From positions 62,001 through 126,000 of the forward strand of contig JAOAAX010000003.1 in the NCBI GenBank assembly GCA_026418675.1: DNA of 64,000 nucleotides. Direction: 5' to 3'. The position numbers and the translations under genes are program-made. Positions 63,766-64,000 of this stretch are shown here, piece by piece (within the stretch, counting starts at the first letter, position 1; each line of letters begins with the position of its first letter). Source of the DNA: Chthoniobacterales bacterium (GTDB lineage Bacteria; Verrucomicrobiota; Verrucomicrobiia; Chthoniobacterales; DYNR01). The notes under the pieces are model-generated. The model was not told the origin of the DNA and searched no databases. It worked only from the letters and a program-made list of their open reading frames with translations.

Positions 63766-64000
63766 ATGCGGTTTTGGCTAATTGATGTCGGCAATACGTT
63801 TACGAAGATTGCGGAGGTTGCGGAAGTCAATCAAAGGGATAAAGCAAGGAAAGGGGGAATTGGGAAGGTTGAGCGCATCCCAACGAGTGTTTTTGGGGTT
63901 TCAGCTATGGAACGGGTTGTGAGGCGAAAGGCGGGAGACGTGTGCGTGTTCTGTAGCGTTGTTCCTTGGGCAAGAGAGTGTATTGAGCAATTTTTTGGGA
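63766..64000 (+). CDS. coaX: Type III pantothenate kinase, N-terminal part (3' end outside window)
   Basis: The first 78 residues of CoaX, which phosphorylates pantothenate in coenzyme A synthesis. MRFWLIDVGNTFTKIAEV carries the family's DxGNT phosphate loop, and FGVSAMERVV and VFCSVVPWARECI follow as in the family. The frame runs off the end of the window without a stop. The ATG at 63766 is preferred; an in-frame ATG at 63721 would add 15 residues and overlap the ribD start on the other strand. Divergent from ribD, so both promoters lie in a short shared region. Confidence 0.85.
   Translation, partial: MRFWLIDVGNTFTKIAEVAEVNQRDKARKGGIGKVERIPTSVFGVSAMERVVRRKAGDVCVFCSVVPWARECIEQFFG

Overview
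The window reads as a chromosomal segment of a Gram-negative bacterium with a type I NADH dehydrogenase, lipopolysaccharide-type acyl- and heptosyltransferases, glycogen metabolism and a large sugar-polymer locus. Several features (an LpxL-WaaF fusion, TPR-GT41 proteins, a GHL6-like hydrolase, a secreted CBM9-like esterase) would fit the Verrucomicrobiota/PVC group. That assignment is inference; the window has no rRNA or ribosomal protein gene to anchor it. I saw no rRNA, tRNA, CRISPR array or transposase.

Layout: 1-3822 is the 3' end of a nuo operon (nuoL partial, nuoM, nuoN, joined by 4-base ATGA overlaps), followed by a frameshifted gene remnant. 4466-8854 (minus) carries a DUF1810 protein, glgP and purK. 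8868-14673 (plus) carries an acyltransferase-heptosyltransferase fusion, a proline-rich membrane-anchored protein, trxA, carA, an FHA-domain protein and hisF. An L,D-transpeptidase-like lipoprotein follows on the minus strand. 15815-19617 is a complete sulfate ABC importer (sbp, cysT, cysW, cysA) behind a long AT-rich leader.

19701-44146 is an accessory glycan locus. It opens with a nucleotidyltransferase-sugar kinase whose domain order is the reverse of HldE. It continues with two NAD-dependent sugar epimerases/dehydratases, a medium-chain dehydrogenase, two DegT aminotransferases, a split transketolase, a HAD phosphatase, an APH-type kinase, a methyltransferase, a formyltransferase, a GT-B-like protein, a class III aminotransferase and a WbuC-like cupin. 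It ends with a 2274-residue polypeptide that joins GT2, GT4, a divergent GT41-like domain, TPRs and a second GT41 domain, and then a 760-residue TPR-GT41 relative. Most of this block (about 21.2-36.0 kb) is much more AT-rich than its flanks. The composition changes inside the giant gene, so its GT2 head looks like part of the island and the rest like resident DNA. Together the genes look able to make, activate and attach an unusual, probably amino- and formyl-modified sugar; the acceptor is unknown.

44301-50771 holds a three-gene signalling operon (REC-histidine kinase, degenerate kinase-like protein, REC-HD-GYP with an altered HD pair) and a large exported TPR protein closed by a clear terminator. 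50984-64000 holds an ArnT-like glycosyltransferase (minus), a DUF1980-type membrane protein, an anchored thioredoxin-like protein without cysteines, a SulP permease, a GHL6-like hydrolase, a CBM9-like esterase, dsbD and ribD (minus), and the start of coaX. From about 43 to 58 kb the plus strand is C-rich whichever strand is coding, opposite to both flanks, which suggests an inverted block.
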